From: Chaetoderma sp. LZ-2023a
Taxonomy: Eukaryota; Mollusca; Caudofoveata; Chaetodermatida; Chaetodermatidae
DNA length: 64,000 bases
Assembly: GCA_034401795.1 (NCBI GenBank)
Contig: CM067359.1
Coordinates: 145,768,233-145,832,232, forward strand
Direction of reading: 5' to 3'
This document shows, piece after piece, positions 23,319 through 34,212 of the stretch. How positions within the stretch are numbered: the first letter of the stretch is position 1; each line of letters starts with the position of its first letter. A program made the translations under genes and the position numbers. The notes beneath the pieces were generated by a model. The model saw nothing but the letters and a program-made list of their open reading frames with translations, was not told the origin of the DNA and ran no database searches.

Positions 23319-25406
23319 GATCGGCTTGGCCAATCCGGGGCGATCAGAAGCACTTGGCATTCCTCTTGTCTGATTTTCTGAAGAATTTTTGGAATCAGGA
23401 TTGCTGGAGGGAATGCGTATGCATACATTCTCCCCCAGCTGATAGCTAACGCATCTGTTGCGAAAGCGCTTGGATCCGGAATCGGAGAGACGTACGTCGT
23501 CATCTTCGCATTCTTCTTCGTTGCGAACAAATCGATGTTGGGTTTCCCCCAATGGTCGAACAGACGATCCGCCACACATTGATTTAGTTGCCATTCCGTG
23601 GGTAAAACACTCATCCTTCGGCTCAATGAGTCTGCTAGCAGGTTTAACCTTCCCGGAATATGAACTGCTTTCAAGGTAATCTGGTGATCCAGACACCAAC
23701 AAAGCAGTTTCCATGTCATCATACAGAGACTGGGCGACTTCGTTCCGCCCTGGCGGTTTATGTAAGTCACAACTGTTGAGTTGTCTGAACGAATAAGAAC
23801 AATCTTGCCCTGAACTTTCTGTAAGAAATGTTCCAGGCCCAGGACTACTGCTCTTAGCTCCAGTAGATTTATATGTTCCTTTGACTGTTCCAGATTCCAA
23901 AGCCCTGATATCGTGGATTCTTCCAGGCAAGCTCCCCAGCCCTCCATCGATGCATCTGTATACACAGTCACCTGAGGGTGGGGAGGGGTTAGCAAAACCC
24001 CCGGTAAGAGATTCTCTGTATTCAACCACCATTGCAGGTGGTGAATCAGAGGCGCCAACACTGACACATTCGAGTCCAGCGAACCTGTACTCTGGGTCCA
24101 TTGTGTCATGAGAAACAACTGGATCGGCCGCCTGCGTAAGGCGGCCTGAGGAATGACTGGTTCCAACGAAACCATCAACCCCAGCATTCTCAAGTAAACC
24201 CGTGCCAGGACATGACGACTGTCCCACACTGACTGAATCAATGAGATGAGTTTCTGAACTCTCTCCTGAGTAGGATAAACATATCCTGTCTCTAGATCGA
24301 AGAACATCCCCAGGTAAACAAACTTCTGGGATGGAGTCAGCTCTGATTTTGGGAAATTGATCATCCAGCCCAAGCCTGTGAGAGTTTTCAAAACAACCTC
24401 CAGATTGGCGGACAAACTTTCCCGGGTGTGCGCTTTCAACAGCCAGTCGTCTATGTACGTGTGGACTGCTATGCTTCTCCTGCGGAGGTATGCTGTGATC
24501 GCAAGAACCACACGGGTGAAAAACCCGAGGAGCCGTGGAAATTCCGAAGGGCAACACCCTGAATTCCCACTGTCTGCCCTGGAATGCAAATCTCAGGAAG
24601 CGACAGAAACTCCTGTGGATGGGGATGTGGAAATAAGCGTCCTTCAAATCTATCGACGCCGTCCACATCCCCCTCTCCAACCCCGCCAACACCGAGCGCA
24701 CCGTTTCCATCTTGAAACTGGGCGTCTCGATGAACTTGTTCAATGGCTTGAGGTTGAGAATCGGTCTCCACCCTCCGGTGCGTTTTGTTACTAAGAACAG
24801 GGTTGAATAGAAGCCCGGACACCTTTGTGCCGGCTGAATAGCTCCCTTTTGTATGAGGGAATTTATCTCCTCCTCGATACACAACCTTTGCTCTGGATCT
24901 CTCGGAATGGGAGTCCAGACTGGCACCAGAGACAGTCGCGACGGCGGGCCTGTCACCCACTCTGGATGATACCCGACGGAAAGCCATCGCAAGACTAAAC
25001 GGTCCTGAGTTAACCGTTCCCACTCTTGCATGTGGTCGGCTAGCCGGCCTCCCACCGGTCCACCTAGGGACCGCGGTGGACACGAGGCATGCAAGAGCGG
25101 CACTGTCTCCGTCGCCATACACACCGGAGTGGTTCTTACCGCGGTAAGCGTCCTGTCAGGACCGATAACCACGCCCAGATCCTCGCGCGCCCCGCCCCGC
25201 CCCGCGCGCACCTCGGTGCGCGGGCGGCTGCCTGGCTGACGGCGCCTGAGGAACCTGCGCCCCCCTCGCTGCTGGCCGAATCGCACGCGGCCGAGGCCGA
25301 CGCTGCGACGGTGGCTGGCCTCTGACCTGGCCAGCACCACCTCGAGCCTGCAGGGGACGATACGCCGGGGCCGCGGCGCGAACGTTAGCACGACGCAGCA
25401 CATCAA
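23024..25406 (-). pseudogene. DIRS-A RT-RNase H-MT polyprotein, one frameshift
   Basis: The N-terminal RT part (IEEEINSLIQKGAIQPA, then ASIDLKDAYFHIPI and LPFGISTAPRVF) is in the frame that starts at 25406. At a run of five A near 24519, where DIRS-C has four, the frame shifts. The rest (TYIDDWLLKA, RNase H with VYTDASMEGWGA, the RSDNSTVV motif and LLADSLSR, then the methyltransferase-like domain with NIDLFATKKN and AYAFPPAILI) lies in the frame 23024-24589. It is otherwise intact. The single-base change makes this copy defective unless it is a sequencing error in a homopolymer. Confidence 0.85.
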
Positions 25407-27285
25407 ACTGCTCGCGCAGCGCCCTCTGGTTATTCACCAGGGTGACCGTCTCCTGGAGGTGGCGACATCCCTCACCTCCAAAAAGACCAGGGCCCGTCAT
25501 AGGCGTACGTAGTAGCCTATTGTACAGGTCCTGAGACGGGCACAGATTGTCCAGGGCAAACGTGCGTCTTGCCCGGACACTCCTGGTCACCGCCCGAGTC
25601 ATACAGTCCAGCGCCAGGTTAATACCATCCTGGATGGTTCGCTGGACAGTGACCGGACTTGGCTGGCGCGATGCGGATGCCGTTACTACCCCCTGTAACA
25701 GCTGGGAGACGTGGGACAGAGCGGCAATCGAAGCCCTCCCACTCTCCTCCGCATCACGCAACGCGGTATTCGCCGAACGCAACGCGTTCGAGCACAAGAC
25801 ACCCGTGTCAGAACGGGAGCCTGGCCGCGCATCCTCACCCAAAGCTGCGCGGTCATCCACGCTGGGCTTGGGTACCACACCGTACCGCTGGTAATCCAGG
25901 GGCACGATGCGACAACGCCTGGCCACCTCGCGAGGGGCCTTCGCGAGACGTCCACTCGACTTAATGGACGACTCCGCCGCCTTGAACATGTCAACGACAT
26001 GCTCCGCCAGCGGCAGAGAAGGCATAGCGTTAGCAGTCGGTTTCCCAGCTAACCACGGCGTGTGAACACGCTGGCTAGCCGACTGCTCCACGGGCAGATC
26101 AGGCCTAACGCTCACCAACCACTGGCAAGCGTCATACCAATCCTCCTCCGTGGCTAACTGCGAGCGCTCTACAAGACGGGGTCCTTCGTCTTCCTCCTGA
26201 GCGCAAGCAGTAGAGCTTGACAGCGGGTATGCTGATACACCTGGCAAGCCAGGGAAAACACGCGGGCCTGACAGCACCGGCATGAGAATATCACTGGTTT
26301 GACCAGGAGCAGGCACCGTGGCAGAGCGCGGGGTATATATAGTCTCACCACGGGCCTGGCCAGCACCAGCAACACCCTCGGCAAGCCGAGGTATGCGGTA
26401 CCGCTGGCCATCAGCAGCGCCCTGGGCCACCACCTGAGCCGCGGACCTTACTCCAGGGTGAGTAAAACCGTGGAATAAGGCGCCTGTATTCCCCGCGAGG
26501 GGTGCACAAACGTCTTCATCCATGTCCACGTCGTCAGACGGCGACCCTAGCAGGTAATCCTCATCACCCTGGTCAGAAAGATTAGACCCCGGGTCAGCAA
26601 AGAGAGCTAACCCGGGCTGACCAGGAACGGTGCCATAGGAGGTACTGGCCACCGCGGCGTGCGGATACCCCTGGACTGATAAGCAGCCCGCGGGTTCCAG
26701 CGACAACCGTCCACGGTCCCCTATCGGCGCGGCAATAAGCCTGCTGCCAGGGCCGTGGAACGCCCCCTCTAATGGGGCCACCTCTGAATCGTCGAACAAC
26801 GGAAGCGGACTAAGGAAAATCGATCCAGAGGCGGGGATTACCTGCTCCGAAGCCGATGATGAGGACAGTAAAGGATTTGGTCCAGGAAGCATGCCACGAA
26901 GCAACCCTGGAACCAAATCCTTTATTGTCCTCTTCATCTCTCCCAACATCTCGGTCCGGAAGGCCTCCATATCCACCGCGGACGAGACCTTCCCCTTACC
27001 CTTCCTACTTACAACCTCTCGTTTCCGCTTCTTCTTCTTCTCCTCCTCTACCACCTTGTCCGTCGCCTGTAAGCAGCACAAGAATTCGGACATTAACTCG
27101 CCCCCCCAGTGCTTACATATGTCACAATTAACCAAGGGACCACAAGGGCTACATCGATAGCACAGATGAGGCCAGAACTTTTCATGAAGAAAACGTCCAC
27201 AGGACGCGCAACCCGGTCCCTGAAACAGGGCAAAGGACAAGGAGTATGAGCAACTAGTTAAGCTTAGAAACTCAATCCAACTCAA
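25156..27285 (-). CDS. DIRS-A Gag-like protein (ORF1, 709 aa)
   Basis: This is the first frame of the element. The N-terminus has three Cys pairs (CASCGRF, then CYRCSPC and CDICKHW) that could bind zinc. A Lys/Arg cluster follows (KKKKRKREVV, about residue 80), then an acidic, Ser/Pro-rich middle, an alpha-helical C-terminal half and an Arg/Gly-rich tail (RGARGAGRGARGSGRGYRS). The order fits a structural RNA-binding protein of DIRS elements. Its role is inferred from position; the family's Gag proteins diverge fast. Its 3' end overlaps the RT frame by about 250 nt. Confidence 0.8.
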   Translation of the reverse strand: MSWIEFLSLTSCSYSLSFALFQGPGCASCGRFLHEKFWPHLCYRCSPCGPLVNCDICKHWGGELMSEFLCCLQATDKVVEEEKKKKRKREVVSRKGKGKVSSAVDMEAFRTEMLGEMKRTIKDLVPGLLRGMLPGPNPLLSSSSASEQVIPASGSIFLSPLPLFDDSEVAPLEGAFHGPGSRLIAAPIGDRGRLSLEPAGCLSVQGYPHAAVASTSYGTVPGQPGLALFADPGSNLSDQGDEDYLLGSPSDDVDMDEDVCAPLAGNTGALFHGFTHPGVRSAAQVVAQGAADGQRYRIPRLAEGVAGAGQARGETIYTPRSATVPAPGQTSDILMPVLSGPRVFPGLPGVSAYPLSSSTACAQEEDEGPRLVERSQLATEEDWYDACQWLVSVRPDLPVEQSASQRVHTPWLAGKPTANAMPSLPLAEHVVDMFKAAESSIKSSGRLAKAPREVARRCRIVPLDYQRYGVVPKPSVDDRAALGEDARPGSRSDTGVLCSNALRSANTALRDAEESGRASIAALSHVSQLLQGVVTASASRQPSPVTVQRTIQDGINLALDCMTRAVTRSVRARRTFALDNLCPSQDLYNRLLRTPMTGPGLFGGEGCRHLQETVTLVNNQRALREQFDVLRRANVRAAAPAYRPLQARGGAGQVRGQPPSQRRPRPRAIRPAARGAQVPQAPSARQPPAHRGARGAGRGARGSGRGYRS

Positions 27286-28129
27286 AGAGAAGGAAAACGA
27301 TCATAAAGATCAATATACATCAGAAACCAGCATAGCGCTTGAATTGCTGATAAACACATAGCCAGGCTGATTATGACGTCATTAATCCTGTGACAGGAAA
27401 AATCGATCCCAACAAAACATCCAAGTGCAAGGACGAATTGTATGCTGAATGGATAAGTCGACTACACAACCATCAGATACATATAGATAACTCTTTTCTG
27501 GCAAAAATGTTAATTATCTCCCTTTGTTTGTTTACAATAATTAACATCACCACATTATCAATAACTAGATACCTGACACTTTGTATAGACAAACCATCCA
27601 ACGTGACGAACCGGAGAACTCCACCATCTGCACGCCTCTTAACTCTCTCCACCTCATGGGGAAGGAATTGGATCAAGAGGGCAAAGTGAGAAGACCTTTA
27701 TACTAGGCCTCCAACTCACTGGACATATTTTTTCATTTGGTTAGATAACCTAACAGTGTTAGTAGGAAATGGAACCATGGTGGAGAGAAAACTAACTCTC
27801 TGCTACTGTGATGTCACCACCTAGCGTCATACAGACCTGTGGACATAAACAGAAAGAGAAATTAGCCCTAGGTAGCACCGAGTTGACATAAACCAACTAA
27901 CCAAGGCGCTTATCACGGTAAACGCGAGTCCCGGAAACACAATACACCGGGAAGAAAACTCGCTAATTTTACTAGAAGTCACCTGATTTAAAGGTCCTAA
28001 GTCCTCCTGTGGCGAAGTGTTCCCTCCTGCCATACAAATCAGATACTATCACTCCAAAATATACACCAATTAACAGTTAAAGAGCAAGAAAAGCTTATGA
28101 CTAAAAAAAACACGTGTGTTCTCTTTGCC

Positions 28130-28319
28130 AATAATCTAGCAAAGAGGTAGTGCTAGTCTGCGCATGCGCGGTGGTGGGGCTGGCATCCGCCAGACTACGC
28201 TCTGACTCCCTGCCCAGTAGGGGCACCTAACTGTTTTAAATCTGAGTGTTTATTGAGTGAAAGCCAATATTTAGCAATATCAAAAGTATTAGGGAGGTAG
28301 GTATACTCTTGAAGTGAAA
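28130..28319 (-). repeat. DIRS-A 5' inverted terminal repeat
   Basis: On the minus strand it begins TTTCACTTCAAGAGTATAC and continues with the same sequence as the inner part of the other end (21300-21490). It includes a CGCGCATGCGCAG palindromic segment. The outermost bases of the two ends differ, as in DIRS1. Confidence 0.85.
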
Positions 28320-28339
28320 TTAGGTTTGTGCAGTGGTGT

Positions 28340-29310
28340 CCTCTACAAGCTTTGTAAATGCTGGCACCGAGTAAAGCAAATAGCAAGGCTTTCTGTGCAG
28401 GGCTGTGTTGTGGCATTCACAGAACATTGCCAAACATAGATCATCATTGTTGGGTTACCTGTATTGCACATTCCATACAACTTGATTGGGATAATGCCCT
28501 GCAGCCCACCAAGCATTGCTGATGATGTCTGCTTTGTCTCATCCAATGAAGATCTCAAAACATACAAGAAACGTATGCAAACCATGAATGTTACTGGGTG
28601 AGTAAATCAAAGTTTGTATTCCTCTCCATCGATCTCGGTGATAGAAGTCCAACTTTGTAAATCAATGGAACAGTTGGTACATCGAAAAGGACAGGTTTAC
28701 ATCTTGGCACTGAAAGGAAGAACAATTATAAATTTAGAATAGAAAACATTATTTCTGACAGGATCGGTTTGGCTAAAAGACTCATTTATCCACTGATGGG
28801 CACCGGTCTCCATGGAGCAAATGGCCGTAATCTTAAAGCATTGGTACATCTGTTCAACATATATGTAATGTACTACCACACCTCATATAGTCTTGACATG
28901 ATACAAATTTCAACAGAGTATCTAGAGCAAGCAGACAAATTCTACAAACTCTTACATCAACTACAGCATTTAACAGAGCGGCAGATGCCACTCCAAATGA
29001 ACTCCACAAAAGAAGAATCTTAGCAACTTTAGTAGTATAATCAGGGATGAAGAATCCATCGAGTGTAGAATTGCAATACTTTCTGATACTTAATGGAGCA
29101 AATCATGTGATGAGAATGTCCATCCTAGTGACTAACCCACTGTCGCTACGATTATGGTAGGACATCCTGACATAGTAGGAACTGTTAGAATTATCAATAG
29201 CAGCCAAGTTTGTAACAACTACATCAACACTATTATATCCAGTTGGCTAATGACCACATTGGAAATATCCTCGCCTGAGTTTATGCAAAAGCTCTCATAG
29301 CTACCCCCGA
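28340..29310 (+). pseudogene. LINE RT C-terminal relic
   Basis: Starting near 28500, pieces of LINE RT appear: an ADDVCFVSSNEDLKTYKKR block (palm), then a thumb-like part after frame changes. The longest open piece (28769-29023) reads RLIYPLMGTGLHGANGRN, then a YLEQADKFYKLLHQLQHL segment. The pattern (ALMGAGLHG-NG, LE-FH---LRQIQ-LP-R) is familiar from invertebrate LINEs. Stops and frameshifts occur throughout. Confidence 0.6.
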
Positions 29311-30838
29311 GTAGATGAACTATTATCTGGTACGTAGTTATATCAAATGTTTAAATTCCATTAATTTTAATACAAACCGGTGATTTACTCGTCTAACCTT
29401 GCATCATAGATGGGATAACTCAACTAGGTAACTGAGTATGAAAAGAAGCCATTTACGTGCTACTCTTGTAACTCATAGCTACTCTACTAAGGGCCTCAAC
29501 TCACTCATCAAGATCGCAGTATATTAAAAGATATATTATTAAAAATAAAATACAATGGAAGGCAGCTATGCCTAATAAACGACGCTGCACACTTAATTTT
29601 TTGTATGATTGTTGGTCATCTATTACACCACTTTACTCACGTTGTAATTTAAGGGAGGTAATTCATGACGCCAGCTTTAGAGTAAAATAGTTTATTGCCG
29701 ATAAATATTAAAATATGCTATGTACATGTATTAGCAAAAGGGCAACAGAGACAACAGTTGGAGGGATTGATATTTTAAAATGTGTTAACCCTTTTGGCCT
29801 CTGCAGTGGATTTGAGGCATGTCCATTTGCAGGCCAAGTGAAGGCTTTCCAGTGGTAAATTTTTAAAAATAGTCTTCACTTGGCCTGCAAATGGACATTC
29901 TTCAATAAGAAAAATTTAGATTTTTTGACAAAATACAATTTCCATATATGGTCCTTAAACTTTTAATGGCCAAGCCAACCAAAACCAGCCTCTGCAGTTG
30001 TACTGGTTTCAAAATTTTCTTTGCAAAACTTAACTATTAACTGGTTAAAGTATACACACTGCACTTACGTAACATGAATGACTAATTCCTTGATTGGTCA
30101 AGAAAATATTTGCTTTCTAGTGTCCAGGACAAGAGAACACTATTTTTTGAAAATTTATTTCTTGAATGGTAACTCAATAAGATTTCTCAGTCACTGCAGA
30201 AGCTGTTAGGTTCAACGTTGATATTAATGGCTCCGTTATGTTTATCTTCATGATTGTCAATAGCACCATAGATACCGACACAAGCTTGTGTTTACATAAG
30301 AACAAGCATGTGTGTGCGTGCGCGTGCGTTTGTGTGCAGCTTATATGCATGTACTGGTGAAGTTAACTCATCTATAGTGTCGTATTATACAGATTGATTA
30401 TGGCAGAGATCCCATATAAATCTCTTTCACACATTTTCCGTTATCTTTATCACAATAATTTGCTTTTGAACATTGCATTTGTATTGGTCCATAGATGCCA
30501 CCATTTTGTCTCCTAAAGCGATAAATAATCTGTAGTGTCAGGTAGGTAAAGATAAACTCTTCATGATGTAATAATTATCATGCTGAATATTTTGAAACTA
30601 ATTTCTCTGAAAGCTGTTGATGAGGATGACAAAGGTTTCAGTGTTATGCCAGTACAGAGGCATAAGCAGAGGATTCTCTGATTGGTTGAAACTTACATTA
30701 TTGCGGATTTCATTCACATTAGCAGGAATTTAGATTTTCTTGACCAATCTTAACCATTAAAAGATTCAAAACACAGATCTAGATACTATTGTTCATATGG
30801 CACAAAAGCTCTGATGGTCAAACATAATGGTCAGCTTC
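29311..30838. other. Repeat-rich stretch downstream of PSMG2 (3' UTR and beyond)
   Basis: This contains a TTAA-flanked palindromic MITE (29785-29910), a (TG/CG)n run (30308-30340) and a fragment of the TTTTGAAAC repeat (30580-30620). The PSMG2 3' UTR must begin at 30838 on the minus strand. An AATAAA on that strand at 30154-30159 is one possible poly(A) signal, unproven. No other gene is visible. Confidence 0.45.
29785..29910. mobile_element. Palindromic (snapback) MITE copy
   Basis: Starts with TTAACCCTTTTGG. Its core is an inverted repeat: catttgcaggccaagtgaag on one side and cttcacttggcctgcaaatg on the other. Same family as 55868-55992 and 59827-60047. The right terminus is not resolved. 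Confidence 0.65.
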
Positions 30839-30952
30839 TCAATGAAACAGTGTTGGGTCAGCTTTATTGCCAAACAACTTGCTCCATGAACTTGGAATCT
30901 TCCAGCAGCGTGGTGTTGGGCCACGTTTAATCCCCGTGTCTGCCGAGCCAGA
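30839..30952 (-). CDS. PSMG2: Proteasome assembly chaperone 2, terminal coding exon
   Basis: Downstream of a pyrimidine-rich acceptor (atactttcag, on the minus strand), 37 codons and a TGA are read in phase 0, as required by the previous exon. The peptide contains CWKIPSSWSKLFGN and ends ...DPTLFH. This matches the conserved C-terminal end of PSMG2 (W-K-I-P-S-S-W, then L-F-G, then a Pro-x-Leu-Phe end). PSMG2 forms a heterodimer with PSMG1 and guides assembly of the 20S proteasome alpha ring. The exon is 20.5 kb from the preceding one (51414-51531), the gap being filled by DIRS-B, -C and -D. Confidence 0.9.
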   Translation of the reverse strand, partial: SGSADTGIKRGPTPRCWKIPSSWSKLFGNKADPTLFH

Positions 30953-31045
30953 CTGAAAGTATAAAGCAATATACTAATTAACTGTCTCGCTGCTGTAAGC
31001 TACCGGACAATAAATTCATTGGGAAATAACTTTGGATATGCTGAA

Positions 31046-31127
31046 TATTTTTAAAACAATTTGACTGAAAGTTGTTGGTGGCTTAGCCACCAACAACTTT
31101 CAGTCAAATCGTTTTCAAAATATTTAT
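31046..31127. repeat. Near-perfect hairpin
   Basis: The arms around 31063-31082 and 31086-31105 are exact complements (gactgaaagttgttggtggc / gccaccaacaactttcagtc) with a tta loop, and the pairing continues outward with few mismatches. The outer parts resemble the TTTTGAAAC-AATTTGAC repeat seen at 19590 and 51765, where the second arm is degenerate or absent. Confidence 0.85.
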
Positions 31128-31279
31128 CATGTCCAGAGATATAAATCCTGGATTATGTCGTCTGAGCAGTCAGACAGTTAAATAGATACTGTATTTACTT
31201 ATATTTTAATGATGTTAAATTGTAAACAATTTTAGTCTGTACATTTATGTTGATGACAGGACATGATGTTACTCTGACC

Positions 31280-32163
31280 TAAACAAAATCTCGGATTTCT
31301 TTTTTCACGAGAGTTGATACTTACGTCCCTAATACTCTTTGATATTGCTAAATATCGGCTTTCACTCAATAAAAACACTCAGATTAAAAAAGTTAGGTGC
31401 CCCTACTGGGCAGAGAGTCAGATGACAGTCAGGCGGATGCCAGCCCCACCACAGCGCATGCGCCGACTAGTACTTCCTCTGACTAATTTATTGGCTGACA
31501 CACATGCAACATAATAAGAGCCTGAAGACCGAGCCTCAGTGGGGCGGAGAGGCCGGATCCATATTAGGGAGGTAAGTATCAACTCTCTCGTGAAAAAAGA
31601 AATCCGACATTTTGTTTATTTCACTTCAAGAGTATACTTACCTCCCTAATACTCTTTGATATTGCCAGAATTTGTCAGTGAATTCGGCGGGAGGGAGGCG
31701 AGGTCAAAAGACCAGCTCTTCCTTATGCACTTTTCTGCGATTAAGGCACTTAAACTTCTGAAATTGTGTGGCACACAATCAGGAATAGAAAAGAAACATC
31801 GGCTAACACAAACCGATGGCTGAGAGATGACCAAAAGTCATATGTGCTCCCCCGCCCCCTCCTCTTGGGAGGAAGACTGAATGACCTCAATGTCCCATAC
31901 GCTCTCAACGTACAAGTGCCATTAAACGAAAAGTACCACTAAGCTACTGACATAATGTCATCCACAGGTACCCCATTAAATAGGGCAGTGGAAGCCACTA
32001 CACCTCGGACACTGTGAGCCTTGGCCATGTCAACTTGTCCATGTCAACTTGTTTACCTGTGGCGGATTTATGGCAAAACTGAATACACTCTACAATCCAC
32101 CTGGAAATGGTGTCGTTTGACGCCCTGCCATGGGGCTCAATATATGACAACCATAACGCTGTT
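31280..32163 (-). mobile_element. DIRS-B, 3' part (left of nested DIRS-C)
   Basis: Begins TAAACAAAATC at 31280 with the 3' terminal repeats and internal complementary region (junction near 31620). It continues with a fragment of the recombinase C-terminus (about 31921-32163). Between them a deletion has removed the last codons. It stops at 32163 where DIRS-C starts; the other half follows at 39208. A 14-bp duplication (ccatgtcaacttgt twice, near 32026-32053) disrupts the recombinase frame. Confidence 0.9.
31921..32163 (-). pseudogene. DIRS-B tyrosine recombinase, C-terminal fragment
   Basis: This codes for the region around the His-x-x-Arg motif (complement of cactgtgagccttggcca) and the following VPVDDIMS-like segment. 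It lacks the terminal part that would hold the catalytic Tyr because of the deletion near 31922. The 14-bp duplication adds a frameshift. Its N-terminal remainder is at 39208-39990. Confidence 0.8.
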
Positions 32164-32445
32164 TAAACGAAATCTAGGATTTCTTTTTTCACGAGAGAGT
32201 TGATACTTACCTCCCTAATACTTTTGATATTGCTAAATATTCGCTTTCACTCAATAAACACTCAGATTAAAACAGTTAGGCGCCCCTAGTGGGCAGGGAG
32301 TCAGAGCGTAGTCTGGCGGATGCCAGCCCCACCACCGCGCATGCGCAGACTAGCACTTCCTCTGACTAGATTATTGGCTGACACACATGCAACTATTAAG
32401 AGCCTGAAGACCGAGCCTCTGTGGGGTGGAGAGGCCGGGTCCGTA

Positions 32446-32547
32446 TCTAGGGAGGTAAGTATCAACTCTCTCGTGAAAAAAGAAATCCTAGATTTCGTTT
32501 ATTTCACTTCAAGAGTATACTTACCTCCCTAATACTTTTGATATTGC
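32446..32547. repeat. DIRS-C internal complementary region
   Basis: Contains the joined ends GATTTCGTTTA/TTTCACTTCAAG with the junction at 32501/32502, on the strand opposite to the coding strand. Identical in design to that of DIRS-A. Confidence 0.85.
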
Positions 32548-33078
32548 CAGAATTCGAAAGTGAATCTGGCGGGAGGGAGGCGAGGTCAAAAGACCAGCTC
32601 ATCCCAATACGCTTTTCTGCGTTTAAGGCACTTAAACTTCTGAAACTGTAAGAAAAAACAGTCAGGATTTGACTAACCATCGGATAACACGACCGATGTA
32701 TGAGAGATGACCGAATGTCATATGCGCTCCCCCCCCCTCCTTCCTGGGAGGAAGAGTCGACTGACCTCAATGTCCTATACGCTCTCTACGTACAAGTGCC
32801 ATGTACTACAGGACAGAGACGAAAAAGCTCCATTTTCGTAACTCTCAACAATGAACCACACAAATACACAAACCATCACCATATTAATAACGGGTAATCG
32901 TGACAATACAATCAACAACGGACAACACATGAACAAGACTGACCTTGTTGAAAATGGCTGCTGACATCATCTTCCCATCGGTAAAGACTGATGCAGGCCC
33001 AAAAAAGTGGGTGTTTCCATAAATTAATTGTGATATATATAAGTAATGAGGAAATCACCTCAAAAAATATAAACCGAT

Positions 33079-34212
33079 TTATTTTTTCAAAACCGACAAG
33101 GCGAGAGGATTAGAGGTGTCACGGAGATAATGGTCTGTAAAACTTGACTCACAGTGCCACTGAGCCACCGACATAATATCATCCACAGGGACCCCATTAA
33201 ATAGGGCCGTGGATGTCACTACGCCGCGGACACTGTGAGCCTTGGCCACGTCAACCTGCTTCCCAGTGGCGGATTTATGGCAAAACTGAATGCATTCCAC
33301 AATCCACCTGGAAATGGTGTCCTTAGAAGCCCTCCCATGGGGTTCAATATATGACAACCATAACGCTGACTGGTCGGTGCGCCATGCCGCCGTACGTTGT
33401 TTGTACCGGCGCAGCGCCCGGACGGGACACCATGCTTTAGAATTAGGATCATATCTAGTTAAAGCAGGCAAAATAATAGGTTGACCTGGATATTTCAACG
33501 ACTGATTTTTAGCCAAGAAATTAATCCTAGGTAGCAGCTTAAGGCCTTCCCCTGAAACCACAAAACGGTCATCCTCGGCTGATAAGGCATGAATCTCACT
33601 CCTACGCCTAGCCGAGGCCGCAGCAATTAAAAACACAGTCTTCAGTGTTAATAGTTTCATAGAAATGGAACTAAGTGGTTCAAAAGGCTTATCACCTAGT
33701 ACTTGAAGCACTAGCGATAAACTCCAAGACGGAATCACAGGAGGATTCCTTGGTCTTAGATTGCCCATGCCTTTAATTAATACATTCAATGTATTTACTT
33801 CATCACTTCCCCTCTTAGCCAAGCAAGGAATAACAGACATTAAAGCTGACTTATAACCAGCAATAGAGTTAGGCTTGAGGCTATAGGCATCATAGAGGTG
33901 ACAGAGGAAATCAGCTACTACTTGAATAGATGAATCCATTGGATCAATACATCTTTTTGAGCACCATTCTGCAAATCTGTTGATTTTATAATTATATGCT
34001 CTGGAGGTTGACCCCCTCCTGGCTTTGGCCATAAACATGGCTGCTTGCTCAGAAAAGCCCTCCTTAATTCTAGATTCCTTGACAACATCCACGCAGTCAA
34101 TCTGAACATTGACGGATTGTTGTGAAGGGCCTTGCCCTGGAAGATAATATCGTCCATCAGAGGCAGAGGAACCGGATTGCAGACCAGAAGGTCCAGCAGA
34201 TCCGTATACCAT
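33079..34212 (-). CDS. DIRS-C tyrosine recombinase
   Basis: Counting from the Met at 34212 it has 377 residues. The frame itself is open from 36015, overlapping the whole RT frame. Catalytic Arg (SARRRSEIHAL, about 204), His-x-x-Arg (HSVRG, 326/329) and the Tyr nucleophile (DHYLRD, 362) are all present. It differs from the DIRS-A protein at very few positions. It should cut and join the circular DNA intermediate at a short shared sequence. Start site and mode of expression (internal start or frameshift) cannot be decided from the sequence. Confidence 0.87.
   Translation of the reverse strand: MVYGSAGPSGLQSGSSASDGRYYLPGQGPSQQSVNVQIDCVDVVKESRIKEGFSEQAAMFMAKARRGSTSRAYNYKINRFAEWCSKRCIDPMDSSIQVVADFLCHLYDAYSLKPNSIAGYKSALMSVIPCLAKRGSDEVNTLNVLIKGMGNLRPRNPPVIPSWSLSLVLQVLGDKPFEPLSSISMKLLTLKTVFLIAAASARRRSEIHALSAEDDRFVVSGEGLKLLPRINFLAKNQSLKYPGQPIILPALTRYDPNSKAWCPVRALRRYKQRTAAWRTDQSALWLSYIEPHGRASKDTISRWIVECIQFCHKSATGKQVDVAKAHSVRGVVTSTALFNGVPVDDIMSVAQWHCESSFTDHYLRDTSNPLALSVLKK

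Larger units (their letters stand above)
21268..28319 (-). mobile_element. DIRS-A, nearly full-length DIRS-type YR retrotransposon (7.05 kb)
   Basis: The element runs from TAAACGAAATC (21268) to GAAGTGAAA (28319) and is read on the minus strand: Gag-like frame, RT-RNase H-MT frame, tyrosine recombinase. The two ends share inverted repeats of about 190 bp (21300-21490 against 28130-28300). No target-site duplication is seen. It is almost identical to DIRS-C, but a single extra base in an A run near 24519 shifts the RT frame. It lies outside PSMG2, about 2.5 kb beyond its stop codon. Confidence 0.93.

Noticed and set aside
23458..25325. Plus-strand frames within DIRS-A (and the same in C)
   Set aside because: They are the complements of RT and Gag coding sequence and are G/C-biased shadows.
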